64,000 nt of DNA, taken from contig NZ_KB899676.1 of NCBI RefSeq assembly GCF_000378385.1, positions 1 through 64,000 of the forward strand, given 5' to 3'. Under the pieces are notes generated by a model. That model searched no databases. It was not told where the DNA came from and was given only the letters and a program-made list of their open reading frames with translations. Below, piece after piece: positions 50,801 to 58,555 of the stretch (positions are counted from its first letter, which is position 1; every line of letters begins with the position of its first letter). Both the position numbers and the translations under genes were made by a program. The stretch comes from Paenibacillus daejeonensis DSM 15491. Lineage in GTDB: Bacteria > Bacillota > Bacilli > Paenibacillales > Paenibacillaceae.

Positions 50801-53201
50801 TGTTCAGACCGGAATTCAAGACAATTTCATTGCCTTTAAGAGGCCAGATGCGGGCTTCGCTCTTATAATTGTCAAATGTAATTCTTGGCGCGCCATTCTG
50901 GTTGTTGTTGCCGTCCACGTAGCCGTGGGTGGCAATCATATCACTTTTGCGCTTCCAGTTATTGAACTCATACAGACGGCTTTGTCCTGGCGCATGCGAC
51001 AGCTTGGACTGCACAACATTTCCGATCATTTTAATGAACGTACTGCCTTCGTCCGGATGGAATCCGTTGGTCCAGTTATTGGAGGTTGTCGGCTTGCCTG
51101 TTGGATTCGGATCCAGAAAGTTGTAGTTCATCTCGGTGTAGTTCGTCCAGTTGTCTGGATGCCAGTTGCTGCTCTTGTCGGTAACAGGATTGTTGGTCAG
51201 AGTATTAATGGTGTCCCAGGTGCCGCCATTCGGCAGTGTACCGGGATCGCCCTGCCGTCCCAGCGAATAAATGGCGCCGGAATCATTGACGACCGTACAG
51301 ATTTCCTCTACACGATTGTAGCTGATTTTGTTATTCCGGGACGTGGTTGTAATCTCCGGGGATCTGGCCAGACTCGTCTCATGCGTACCATGGTAAGGAC
51401 CACCCGTCTTGTTGGTGCCCTGGGCCGTAAAGCCGAACCCGTCGTACTCATCCCAGCCCCAGCCGATGCTCATCGCACCATAAGTGGAGTCATAGAAGTA
51501 GTTGTGCAGCACCTGCATATTCGTGGTGTAGAATGATGCAAGCGAGTTGGCACCCGGGAATCCGTAACAGTTCCTGAACAAGAAGTTGTTTGTAATATAG
51601 ATGTTCTCTGGCACAGCTTCTGTACCCGACTTGAACTTCTCCTTGTCCACGCCTGCCCAGTTCCGGATTGGCGTGCCGCCTGAGGAAACCCTGGATTCAT
51701 GGACCTCCGGTTTATCATTCTCATAGATATGATGCGGATGACCAATGACAATACCCGATGCGAGCGTGTCGGCGATATAGTTGCCTGTCACTTCAATGTC
51801 CTTGACATCATTTTCGATATGAATCCCATTGAATCCGGTCAGCATGATCTCGCCGTCCAGCACCTTGATGTTCCTTGCCCCGTTGATCATGACCGCTGCT
51901 GGCGGGATATCATAGCCCCGGTAGAACGTCTCATGCCAGTTGATGCTGCTTGGAAAATAGACCGTGTTCACGATCGAGCCCTGAACGGACGCGTAACCAC
52001 GGGAGCTGGTCGTTACTTTTCCTGATCCGTCGCTGAGGGTATAGGTACCTGTCAGCTCGAACAATTTGTAATCGGTATGAGCCAGCTTCAGCCCTTTGAA
52101 CGTAATGTGCTTCACACGTCCATCGTCCGAGCCAGCAATTGGGGCTAGGCGATCCCCTACCGGAATTCCTCTCAGGTCGAGAACCGTCTCCAGCTTCGGA
52201 ATGACGACGTCCGCTTTATTGATGTCTTCGCCTTCCAGCGGAATGTAGTACAGCGTGCTCTCTTTCTGGTCAAAATAGAAGTCTCCGCGTTTATTGAAGA
52301 ACTCGAATGCGTTACGGATGACTTGGTTGTTGCCTGGATTGTATTGCGTATTATTGCTCAACGATTGCGAGATGGCTCCATATGGCATTTGGAAGCGGAG
52401 CATGACGCCACCGGGCTTACCGCTGGCTTCAGGCGCCTGTTCAATCGACGCAAACGTGACAAACGGCCTTGCCCATCTGGCGGTAGAGCCGCCCACGCTT
52501 TCGGCTTCGATATTCTGGGGGTTCTTCGTGTCTGCCTTCAGTCCTACGCTGGCATCGAATACGATTCCTGCCCGGATATTGTTGCCGTCCCGCCAGGCCC
52601 ACTCGTTATCCGCAGCAGTGAAGCTGACGGTAGGCGTTCCATTGACTGTTCGGTTGGCCGCAACGACCGGGGCACTCAGCGTCATGTTGGCGATCTTGTC
52701 GTTCACATAGATCGAGCGCAGCTTGTCGTTCCGGTTCAGGGTCGTTTTATACGCCTTTAAGCCACCCGTCTGGGTAAGTCCCTCCGCCTCGGTCCAGACG
52801 CCCTTTTCCAGCATCTCTCCGGCGCTGATGACAGGCTTCGCTCCCGGAGCAGCTTCATAGCGAATCGTGCTGCTGGCGCTGCCGGAATCCTCCTTGGTGA
52901 AAACCAGCGTTTCATCAAGCGAATAAAAGCCGTCCGCTATTTGCACGACGATATCTCCGCCCGTTTTTGGTAGCGTTCTCACAACTTCTTTTGCTTTGGC
53001 TATTGTTTTGTAAGGCTTGGCTTGTGTTCCGTCGCCTGTGGCATCATTGCCCGTTGTCGCCACATAAATGGTTTTACTTACCGTGTTGCTGGTCGTCGTA
53101 TGACTAGGCGAACTATCTGCAGAAGCTGCTGCTGCGGACAAGGGTAGCATGGAGAAGACCAGCATCAAACTCATCATCCAGATAAATGCTCTTTTCCTCA
53201 C
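47889..53201 (-). CDS. Very large secreted beta-helix enzyme with LamG-like, cohesin, FIVAR and dockerin domains
   Basis: A 1770-residue protein starting at GTG 53201 (GGGAGG upstream). A signal peptide (to about 26) precedes a right-handed parallel beta-helix region, about 40-620 (KTIYVATTGNDATGDGTQAK, many VTGN/YITNN turns), that resembles GH141-type enzymes. Ig-like segments follow (about 765-1065), then a LamG-like domain (about 1070-1315, NGLDLWLKADEGV), FIVAR (about 1333-1398), cohesin (about 1400-1540), two FIVAR repeats (about 1547-1707) and a C-terminal dockerin (about 1710-1770). The first dockerin loop lacks its calcium ligands. It is probably a xylan- or pectin-active surface enzyme. 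A cre-like site and a structured repeat lie in its leader. Confidence 0.85.
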   Translation of the reverse strand: MRKRAFIWMMSLMLVFSMLPLSAAAASADSSPSHTTTSNTVSKTIYVATTGNDATGDGTQAKPYKTIAKAKEVVRTLPKTGGDIVVQIADGFYSLDETLVFTKEDSGSASSTIRYEAAPGAKPVISAGEMLEKGVWTEAEGLTQTGGLKAYKTTLNRNDKLRSIYVNDKIANMTLSAPVVAANRTVNGTPTVSFTAADNEWAWRDGNNIRAGIVFDASVGLKADTKNPQNIEAESVGGSTARWARPFVTFASIEQAPEASGKPGGVMLRFQMPYGAISQSLSNNTQYNPGNNQVIRNAFEFFNKRGDFYFDQKESTLYYIPLEGEDINKADVVIPKLETVLDLRGIPVGDRLAPIAGSDDGRVKHITFKGLKLAHTDYKLFELTGTYTLSDGSGKVTTSSRGYASVQGSIVNTVYFPSSINWHETFYRGYDIPPAAVMINGARNIKVLDGEIMLTGFNGIHIENDVKDIEVTGNYIADTLASGIVIGHPHHIYENDKPEVHESRVSSGGTPIRNWAGVDKEKFKSGTEAVPENIYITNNFLFRNCYGFPGANSLASFYTTNMQVLHNYFYDSTYGAMSIGWGWDEYDGFGFTAQGTNKTGGPYHGTHETSLARSPEITTTSRNNKISYNRVEEICTVVNDSGAIYSLGRQGDPGTLPNGGTWDTINTLTNNPVTDKSSNWHPDNWTNYTEMNYNFLDPNPTGKPTTSNNWTNGFHPDEGSTFIKMIGNVVQSKLSHAPGQSRLYEFNNWKRKSDMIATHGYVDGNNNQNGAPRITFDNYKSEARIWPLKGNEIVLNSGLNNEYTHMIPRTLIADTEFELASNVIMGTGELLQRRGLLKAQDTVWLAPANTTSFAESNRMTKAAGNAKTIKAPTAAGEYKLYIVYADGRATATSKHTAYVDQSASAINVEDGQSYEVSSVRPLELTLSGDYTYTLNGNRVVSGHKIATEGNWTLVVSTPANSNEMTINFTTTVSVANKLLPADVNVAPGGKVRFAMDLDDATKKIWISSSSGGHFDGGDDESVASGDAIGMNAPMVPGPYVIYVLAEDGEVLSQSHTRVVVSDTKLADIPRNGLDLWLKADEGVERDGGGNVTGWTNMGSVPAKLAPANVPGSGGDGLGTPTGNPTVKKDGYDYVEFAANSRPLKAADFKNYNGSTQMTIYTLVRPTTTANNSSDQNGLVYFGMNEAYQTWAANDGWSGINLGVGTNRVNIRFGNADGSVSGGGQQITTTATDGLVSVRAQLDGANRAVYVNNNVIGTPGTNAKALAGNRSDLAVGYTMSSGTPFRFLGRVSQILIYDRVLSADEITKVEAYFNEVKAGRGGSANPVGPVATDKTLLNDLIEAVSNLDNTLYTPDSWNTFAGALSDAKTAASNAEIGQDAADQSYYALRGAFSALQLKQDQDQENAELSGPSTVIAGHPVHLSVGIDNLVSGIDAFSVEVNYDPAKIMYQTVTDDSGIISLAEGAITNVQKDLNILATAVKPQAGKILIIASTKGSLYQDSGELFVLNGSAVSSAAGSTRVSLSDFVVTAQADARNLNTEYAIVDMQVRLSDGSALNAVIEQAQGLLSTSTEGTQPGQYPAGSKAVLQAAVQSAIHVRDNLNATEADIAQAITALNQAISVFRSGVIADPSIDKSELIKAIEAAKSKLDSVVEGNKVGQYSTTSVQALRAAVQRAEAVRNDGSASQATVNQAITSLNEAVKAFASGIITLVPGQTAVTILDLSYLAKYYGTKSTDPNWVHVEKADLFGSGEITIRELSAVARMIVENWLAE

Positions 53202-53278
53202 GTTCTAATAACCTCCCTAGATAAGGTGAAAATCTTAAACTGTTGAAAAGGTAGCCTAAAGTCCCGGATCGATCTTAC

Positions 53279-53354
53279 GATCGCTGTTGTCCTCAGATTT
53301 CTTGATTTTCTAACCGCTTTAGCGGATGAAATCCGAGGACAAAGGCGAACGCTC
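53279..53354. repeat. Structured intergenic repeat, copy 2
   Basis: Same element as 46660-46733, in the same orientation: TCGC (53281-53284) with GCGA (53345-53348), TTGTCCTC (53287-53294) with GAGGACAA (53335-53342), GATTTC with GAAATC, and a terminal CCGC-TTTA-GCGG hairpin. It lies about 78 bases upstream of the beta-helix enzyme start, in its probable 5' leader. The rest of the 322-base gap 53202-53523 holds a second small hairpin (GCTTTCTTTCAGAAAGC, about 53380-53396) and the cre-like site. Confidence 0.7.
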
Positions 53355-53454
53355 CGCAGCGTTTGCTCCCGAAGTCGCTTTCTTTCAGAAAGCGTTGACC
53401 AGATTCGATTCCGTGCCTCTTCGGCCATTTTTCTTCAATGAATCAAATTTCAAA

Positions 53455-53469
53455 TTTTAAGCGCTTTCA
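53455..53469. promoter_or_regulatory. cre-like site upstream of the beta-helix enzyme gene
   Basis: TTTTAAGCGCTTTCA matches the CcpA consensus with one mismatch (T for G); it also reads as a cre on the other strand. It lies between the last permease gene and the beta-helix enzyme gene. Confidence 0.45.
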
Positions 53470-53523
53470 CAAGCGCGCTGCTTTACATACTCAATCACCT
53501 CCACAATCGAGTGTCATCTCGCG

Positions 53524-54342
53524 TTATTTGAGAATGGCGCCGGCTGTCAGGGCGTTCTCGATCTTCTCGTTGCCGATCATATAGATCATCATTGTCGGCA
53601 GGCTTGTCATGAGCATGGCGGCTCCGATCAGCCCCCAGTGGGACACGCCGACACTGACGAAGAAGCTGTGCAAGCCTACGGTCAGCGGACGGAATTGGTC
53701 GCGCGCGCCGAGAATAAACGCTAACGGGAATTCGTTCCAGACCCGCATGAAGATGAGGACGGTCTGGGTCATGAGCGCCGGCATGACGATCGGCAAGATG
53801 ATGCGGAAGAACGCCTGATACACGTTCGTGCCATCGATACAGGCCGCCTCCTCCAGCTCCTTGGGCAGTGAACGTAGGAAGGCATAGAGCATAAGCACGC
53901 AAGCTGCCAGAGAGAAGCCCGTATACGGCAGAATCAGCGCAAAGTGCGTGTCATTGATGTGGAGCGACTTCACCAATTGAAACAACGGAATAACGACGAC
54001 TTCAATCGGTACAATCAGTCCCAACGAGACGTAGAACAGCATCATCCCGTTCCATTTCCAGGACATACGGCTCAGGCAGTAAGCAAGCATCGTCCCCACG
54101 AGCAGGGTAATAGCGATGGTCCCGCCTGTATAGATTAGGCTGTTCTTGAAATACAGCAGAAAATCATATTTGGATAACACCTCGGAGTAGTTCTGCCATT
54201 CCCAGGTGCTGGGCAAGCCGAACTGGTTCTCATAGGCTTCCGACCTGGACTTCAAGGAGGTCGAGATCATCCAGTAAAACGGGAAAAGAAAGGTGCAGCC
54301 CATGACAATCCAAAAGACGCGTAACACATAGCTTGCTTTCAC
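53524..54342 (-). CDS. Sugar ABC importer permease, MalG/UgpE-like
   Basis: A 272-residue permease with six membrane segments and EAA loop LPKELEEAACIDGTNVYQAFFR. It starts MKASYVLRVFWIVMGCTFLF. Unlike the YtcP-type permeases at 4.5 and 15.6 kb it is shorter and resembles the chito-/xylo-oligosaccharide (MsmG-like) branch. It lies 13 bases after the partner permease gene and would share a housekeeping ATPase. Confidence 0.9.
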   Translation of the reverse strand: MKASYVLRVFWIVMGCTFLFPFYWMISTSLKSRSEAYENQFGLPSTWEWQNYSEVLSKYDFLLYFKNSLIYTGGTIAITLLVGTMLAYCLSRMSWKWNGMMLFYVSLGLIVPIEVVVIPLFQLVKSLHINDTHFALILPYTGFSLAACVLMLYAFLRSLPKELEEAACIDGTNVYQAFFRIILPIVMPALMTQTVLIFMRVWNEFPLAFILGARDQFRPLTVGLHSFFVSVGVSHWGLIGAAMLMTSLPTMMIYMIGNEKIENALTAGAILK

Positions 54343-54355
54343 GATCTCATGCCTC

Positions 54356-55240
54356 CTAAAACTCTACTTTTTCTCGGGCGACGAAGCGTTGAATCAGGAA
54401 GGAAATGAGCAGACATTGCACAACAAAAATGACCGCAATGGCTGTTCCCTTACCAAATTGCGAGGTATCAAAAGCCGTGTAATACATCTGATAAATCACG
54501 GTTCTTGATAAATCACCCGGACCCCCGGCCGTCATAACCCGCACATGGGCGTAGAAGGCCATTGAGCCTAAAGTCGAGAGAATGAGGACATATTTGATGA
54601 CGTCCTGCAGCAAGGGAATCGTTATGCGTGTACTGACTTGAAAGGGCGTGGCGCCATCGATCAAAGCCGCTTCATAATAGTTTTTGGGAATTGTTTTGAT
54701 GCCTGTATACAACAAGATGGCGTTCAAGCCGATGTACTGCCACAGGAAGGTTAAACCGATGCTCACCATGACCGTATTCGAGTTGGTGAGCCAGGAACGG
54801 GTCAGATTATCTAATCCTACCGCCCTCAATATGGTATTGAACAAGCCCCAGTTGGGCTCGTAGAAGGCCACCCAGATTTGGGAGATGACAATGACGGAGA
54901 GAATCGCCGGAAACATCGCAGCCGTCTTGAAAAACCTCCGTAATCTCGGGGTCTGGGAATCGATGAACAGGGCCAGTATCATGGAAAGCGGCAGCCCGAT
55001 CAAGAGAGACATCCCGACGATTAAGTACGTATTCTTGTGCGCAACCCAGAACGAGGATTGCTGCATCACGCTCCAATAATTATTAAGACCCACAAACCCC
55101 AGGTTCTGAAAGCCATTATGGTTGTGGAAGCTCATCCATAATTGCGGCAGCAGCGGGTAGACACAGAATAGGGTAAATAAAATTAAAGCGGGAGCAGCAA
55201 AGACGGTTATCGACAGTCTGGTGCTGAAATACTTGTTCAT
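54356..55240 (-). CDS. Sugar ABC importer permease, MalF/UgpA-like
   Basis: A 294-residue permease with six membrane segments (APALILFTLFCVYPLLPQLW) and EAA loop PKNYYEAALIDGATPFQVST. It follows the binding-protein gene by 99 bases and precedes the second permease by 13. It belongs to the third sugar importer of the window, beside the beta-helix enzyme and its SLH-cohesin partner. Confidence 0.9.
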   Translation of the reverse strand: MNKYFSTRLSITVFAAPALILFTLFCVYPLLPQLWMSFHNHNGFQNLGFVGLNNYWSVMQQSSFWVAHKNTYLIVGMSLLIGLPLSMILALFIDSQTPRLRRFFKTAAMFPAILSVIVISQIWVAFYEPNWGLFNTILRAVGLDNLTRSWLTNSNTVMVSIGLTFLWQYIGLNAILLYTGIKTIPKNYYEAALIDGATPFQVSTRITIPLLQDVIKYVLILSTLGSMAFYAHVRVMTAGGPGDLSRTVIYQMYYTAFDTSQFGKGTAIAVIFVVQCLLISFLIQRFVAREKVEF

Positions 55241-55339
55241 AATTCACGCTCCACTATCCGTAGTTCAATCGCAGCCATGGGCCCGCCAGACGTCCGTCCG
55301 GCGGGATGACCTTTTCTCTATTGCATAACAAATGATTTC

Positions 55340-56692
55340 TTAATCAAACCATGTATTGGCTTCCCACTCCTGATTCATCACTTTGATGAAATCAGCAGCC
55401 GGATATTCGCCTGTCAGCAATCTAGCACCTTGCGTGGACATCTCGGAGGACATCCGGGCATCGAGAGAATTGAGAGCCATCGAAGGAATCATCACTTCCG
55501 CCCCGTTGTACCATGTCAAGAACTTCTCCATTAACGGATCCAGATCCGATGCCGTGTTGCCAGTCTCCAACGCAATGGCCGAACCTACCGATTCAAAATA
55601 TAACGCATCCTGCATCGCCAGGAACTCGGCCAGTTGGACCGCCTCATCCGGATGAGCTGTCTTGGCACTGACGGCATAGCCGTTCAATGGCGAACCCCAG
55701 AATTGTACGACTTTGTTCTGATCATAGGCTGGACCTGCACTAGGGAATGGGAAGAAATCCACCCCTTCGATTTTTGCCATATTCGGCAATTCCCAGGTGA
55801 ACATCCACAGCATGGCGGAACGCTTGGACGTAAACATTTCCATCGCCGGGCCATAATCCAGATTGGCAATGCCGTCTGCGAAGACGCCTTCCTTGACCAG
55901 TCGTTCCATCCGTTCAACCCCTGCCACAACAGCTGGATCATTAAAGTCTGTCTCATTGGTGACCAGCTTGCTCATGGCCTCGGGATCTTCGATCTGAACC
56001 ATCTGCTGAAGCATGAACAGCTTCGGTGCCCAACCATCCTTGCCCGGGGTAGCGACCGGAACAATTCCATTGTCCTTCAGTTTCTTCGACACCTCGATCA
56101 GCTCATCGAAGGTCTGGGGCACTTCCGCGCCTGCTTGCTCGAACAGATCTTTGTGATAGAAAATAACCGGTGTGAAATACGTATCCGCGCCAGAGGCAAT
56201 GCTATAAATCTTTCCGTCGAAATGTTCCAAGGCTTCAGGTACTTTGTATTTATTGAGAAAACCGCTTTCGGTAATATGAGGCTTCAAATCCATAATATTG
56301 CCTGCCTGATTCAAGGAAGTAAAAAAGCCTGCATCATTCCAGAAGACATCGGGCATATCGCCGGAGGCATTATAGGTTTTGATCTTATTGGCCATATCCT
56401 CGCCACCGCCGCCTGGCTCGAATTCAACCTCCAGGTTAGGAAACGCCTCGGCCAGATTGGGCTTAATAAACTGATCCATAATGTTATTGCGGTTTTCATC
56501 TGTCGTGAGGGTCATGACACGAAGTTTAATTTTCTCTTCCTTCGTGTTCCCGCTATTCGTCTGCTCTGTCGTGCCTGTCGAAGGAGACGGCGATGGTGAA
56601 GGTGAAGGTGCATTGGTCGATGAACAAGCTGCTGCTGTCATCATGGTGCAGGCAAGAAAAGCCGTTAAAAACAGTCTCGTGTTTGATTTCAA
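55340..56692 (-). CDS. Sugar ABC importer, extracellular solute-binding lipoprotein
   Basis: A 450-residue family 1 binding protein. Signal peptide and lipobox (TAAACSSTN) are followed by a P-S repeat linker and a folded domain with FEPGGGGEDMANKIKTYNAS, DMPDVFWNDAGF and WEANTWFD at the end. It starts at TTG 56692 with GGGAGG eight bases upstream. A cre-like site lies 44-58 bases upstream. It is first in the importer operon 56692-53524, directly after the kinase/regulator genes. Confidence 0.9.
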   Translation of the reverse strand: MKSNTRLFLTAFLACTMMTAAACSSTNAPSPSPSPSPSTGTTEQTNSGNTKEEKIKLRVMTLTTDENRNNIMDQFIKPNLAEAFPNLEVEFEPGGGGEDMANKIKTYNASGDMPDVFWNDAGFFTSLNQAGNIMDLKPHITESGFLNKYKVPEALEHFDGKIYSIASGADTYFTPVIFYHKDLFEQAGAEVPQTFDELIEVSKKLKDNGIVPVATPGKDGWAPKLFMLQQMVQIEDPEAMSKLVTNETDFNDPAVVAGVERMERLVKEGVFADGIANLDYGPAMEMFTSKRSAMLWMFTWELPNMAKIEGVDFFPFPSAGPAYDQNKVVQFWGSPLNGYAVSAKTAHPDEAVQLAEFLAMQDALYFESVGSAIALETGNTASDLDPLMEKFLTWYNGAEVMIPSMALNSLDARMSSEMSTQGARLLTGEYPAADFIKVMNQEWEANTWFD

Positions 56693-56735
56693 GGTTCTGA
56701 CCTCCCGTTATTTTTGTAGGATGATTGCCATCTGA

Positions 56736-56750
56736 AGAAAGCGTTACCAT
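56736..56750. promoter_or_regulatory. cre-like site before the third binding-protein gene
   Basis: AAGAAAGCGTTACCA fits the CcpA consensus with one mismatch (A for T). It lies in the 232-base gap between the regulator stop (56925) and the binding-protein start, next to the terminator at 56849-56888. Confidence 0.5.
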
Positions 56751-56848
56751 CTACAAGATTTATTGTAGCGAGCCGCCATGGCCTTTAACAGAGACGATTC
56801 TAGGGGGAGAAGGAATATTGTCGGCAGTTAGGTACGAGCAACAAAAAA

Positions 56849-56888
56849 CGTCTGCTAGAGGCTCCAACACGGCCAGCTCTAACAGACG
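56849..56888 (-). terminator. Terminator after the third YesN-type regulator
   Basis: CGTCTGCTAGAG (56849-56860) pairs with CTCTAACAGACG (56877-56888) with one mismatch. On the minus strand a run of six T follows. It separates the kinase/regulator operon from the importer operon. Confidence 0.7.
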
Positions 56889-56924
56889 AAGAGGATGGCT
56901 TCCGTCCACTATGATTGAAGAATC

Positions 56925-58538
56925 TCATCCTTTATTGATGTTGCTGATATACTTACTGGGCGTAATCCCCGAGTACTTTTTATAACACTTCCCAAAATAA
57001 TTGGCATCGGAATACCCCACCCTGCTCGCGACGTCCTGAACGATAATATAGCCCTGATCGAAAAGCTCCTTCGCCTTTTGCATTCTAATTTGCGTTAGAT
57101 AATCGTTGATGGTGGTGGAGGTTTCTTTCTTGAACACATAGCACAGATGGGTATAGTTCATATGGACGCCTCTGGCAATGTCCTCAATCTTCAATTCTTC
57201 ATTGCGATAATGGGTGGTAATGTAGGACTTGACCTCCTCCACAATGACCGCGGAACGACTGGTTTTTTTTGCATGAACATGGACTATCATTTTGCTGATC
57301 AGACTCCGTATCCAATCTTCAAACTCACCCAAGGAATCCATTCGTTCGATAAGCCCGAACAGATCAGGCTCTGACTGACTCTGGACGATCTCATGGATAT
57401 CCTGAGAGGTCTCCTCCAAGAATTCCAAACAAGTAGAATAAATTTCAAAGCCGGCCACAAGCAGCATGTCTAAAGAGGCATGCTGTAAACGGGCATGATC
57501 AAAAAACTCACTCAGCCATGCCTCTACCTCCAGGGCATTACCTGTCCGCATACTCTTCAACAAGCTGCTTCGCTTATCCATAGAATACAAATTCACCCTC
57601 ATGACGGAACGCGTAATATGGGAATACTCAATCACGCGATTGCCCCCCAGCAGATAGCGATGCTTCAGGGCATAGAGCGCCTCCTTGTATGAGTCTGAGA
57701 CGGCTTCCATGCCATCATGTCCATTCCCCAGTCCAATCGTATAAGCCCATCCATTGTCTTCTGCCATCCTTGCACCAATGGATTGACATAGCCCGCCAAT
57801 GTCGTCCATGTTCTTGTCCTTCACACCAAAGATGAGGGCAAATTGGCCCTTTTCATTAAAGAAGCCTTCGTACGCAAGTGTAGGATCTATGAGCTGGTGT
57901 ACTAGAGAAGGAAGACTTCTCCTCATCGCTGCTTTATCCTGTAAGCCCGATGGCGAGTCTCTTTCACTCCCCGCTAATTCAATAACCGCTGTCCGATAGC
58001 TCGTGGATTGCGTATCAATTCCCAAGCTGAGCAGAAGCTCATCCTGATGCTCAGGGTCCAGGTTACCCAGCAGCCAATCATTCAAGGCCTGCGTTCTCTG
58101 CAAGGATGCTTTTTCCACCGCCTGCTTTTTTAAATCATCGAGCTCTAATTTTGCATGTCTCTCATGGTTGATGAGCTGCTTCATTTCATTTAAAGAGCTT
58201 TGAATTTCTTCTGCATCAATCGGCTTCAACACATAATTGGAGACACCAAGTTGAATCGCATGCTTCGCATAAGTGAACTCGCTATGACCCGTCAGCACAA
58301 TAAATTTGCTATGAAAGCCCTCTGACCTTGCCTTCGCAATAAACGTTAACCCGTCCATGATCGGCATATTAATGTCGACCATGATAATATCCGGATGCAG
58401 ATTTCTCATGAGCTCCAAGGCATCCTCGCCATTTTTCGCTTCCCCGATGAGTTGAAGCCCCAACTCCGCCCAAGGCAATGAAACTTTGAGAGCCTGTCTG
58501 AAGTAATATTCATCATCGACAATCAACACGGTATACAT
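56925..58538 (-). CDS. YesN-type response regulator with AraC DNA-binding domain
   Basis: A 537-residue regulator with receiver D8/D9, D55 (IIMVDINMPIMDGL) and K near 105 (YVLKPIDAEEI). The C-terminal AraC domain (about 430-535) has LKIEDIARGVHMNYTHLCYV and VQDVASRVGYSDANYFGKCY. AAAGGGG precedes the ATG. It lies 17 bases after its kinase gene and is followed by a terminator. It is expected to activate the importer and beta-helix enzyme genes downstream. Confidence 0.9.
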   Translation of the reverse strand: MYTVLIVDDEYYFRQALKVSLPWAELGLQLIGEAKNGEDALELMRNLHPDIIMVDINMPIMDGLTFIAKARSEGFHSKFIVLTGHSEFTYAKHAIQLGVSNYVLKPIDAEEIQSSLNEMKQLINHERHAKLELDDLKKQAVEKASLQRTQALNDWLLGNLDPEHQDELLLSLGIDTQSTSYRTAVIELAGSERDSPSGLQDKAAMRRSLPSLVHQLIDPTLAYEGFFNEKGQFALIFGVKDKNMDDIGGLCQSIGARMAEDNGWAYTIGLGNGHDGMEAVSDSYKEALYALKHRYLLGGNRVIEYSHITRSVMRVNLYSMDKRSSLLKSMRTGNALEVEAWLSEFFDHARLQHASLDMLLVAGFEIYSTCLEFLEETSQDIHEIVQSQSEPDLFGLIERMDSLGEFEDWIRSLISKMIVHVHAKKTSRSAVIVEEVKSYITTHYRNEELKIEDIARGVHMNYTHLCYVFKKETSTTINDYLTQIRMQKAKELFDQGYIIVQDVASRVGYSDANYFGKCYKKYSGITPSKYISNINKG

Positions 58539-58555
58539 GACCCTGCCCCTTTCTT

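Noticed and set aside
50787-51536. 249-codon open frame antisense to the beta-helix enzyme
   Set aside because: Shadow of a well-supported 1770-residue gene; no ribosome site or domain.
55634-56599. 321-codon open frame antisense to the third binding-protein gene
   Set aside because: It lies wholly opposite a clear lipoprotein gene and reads as a codon-bias shadow.
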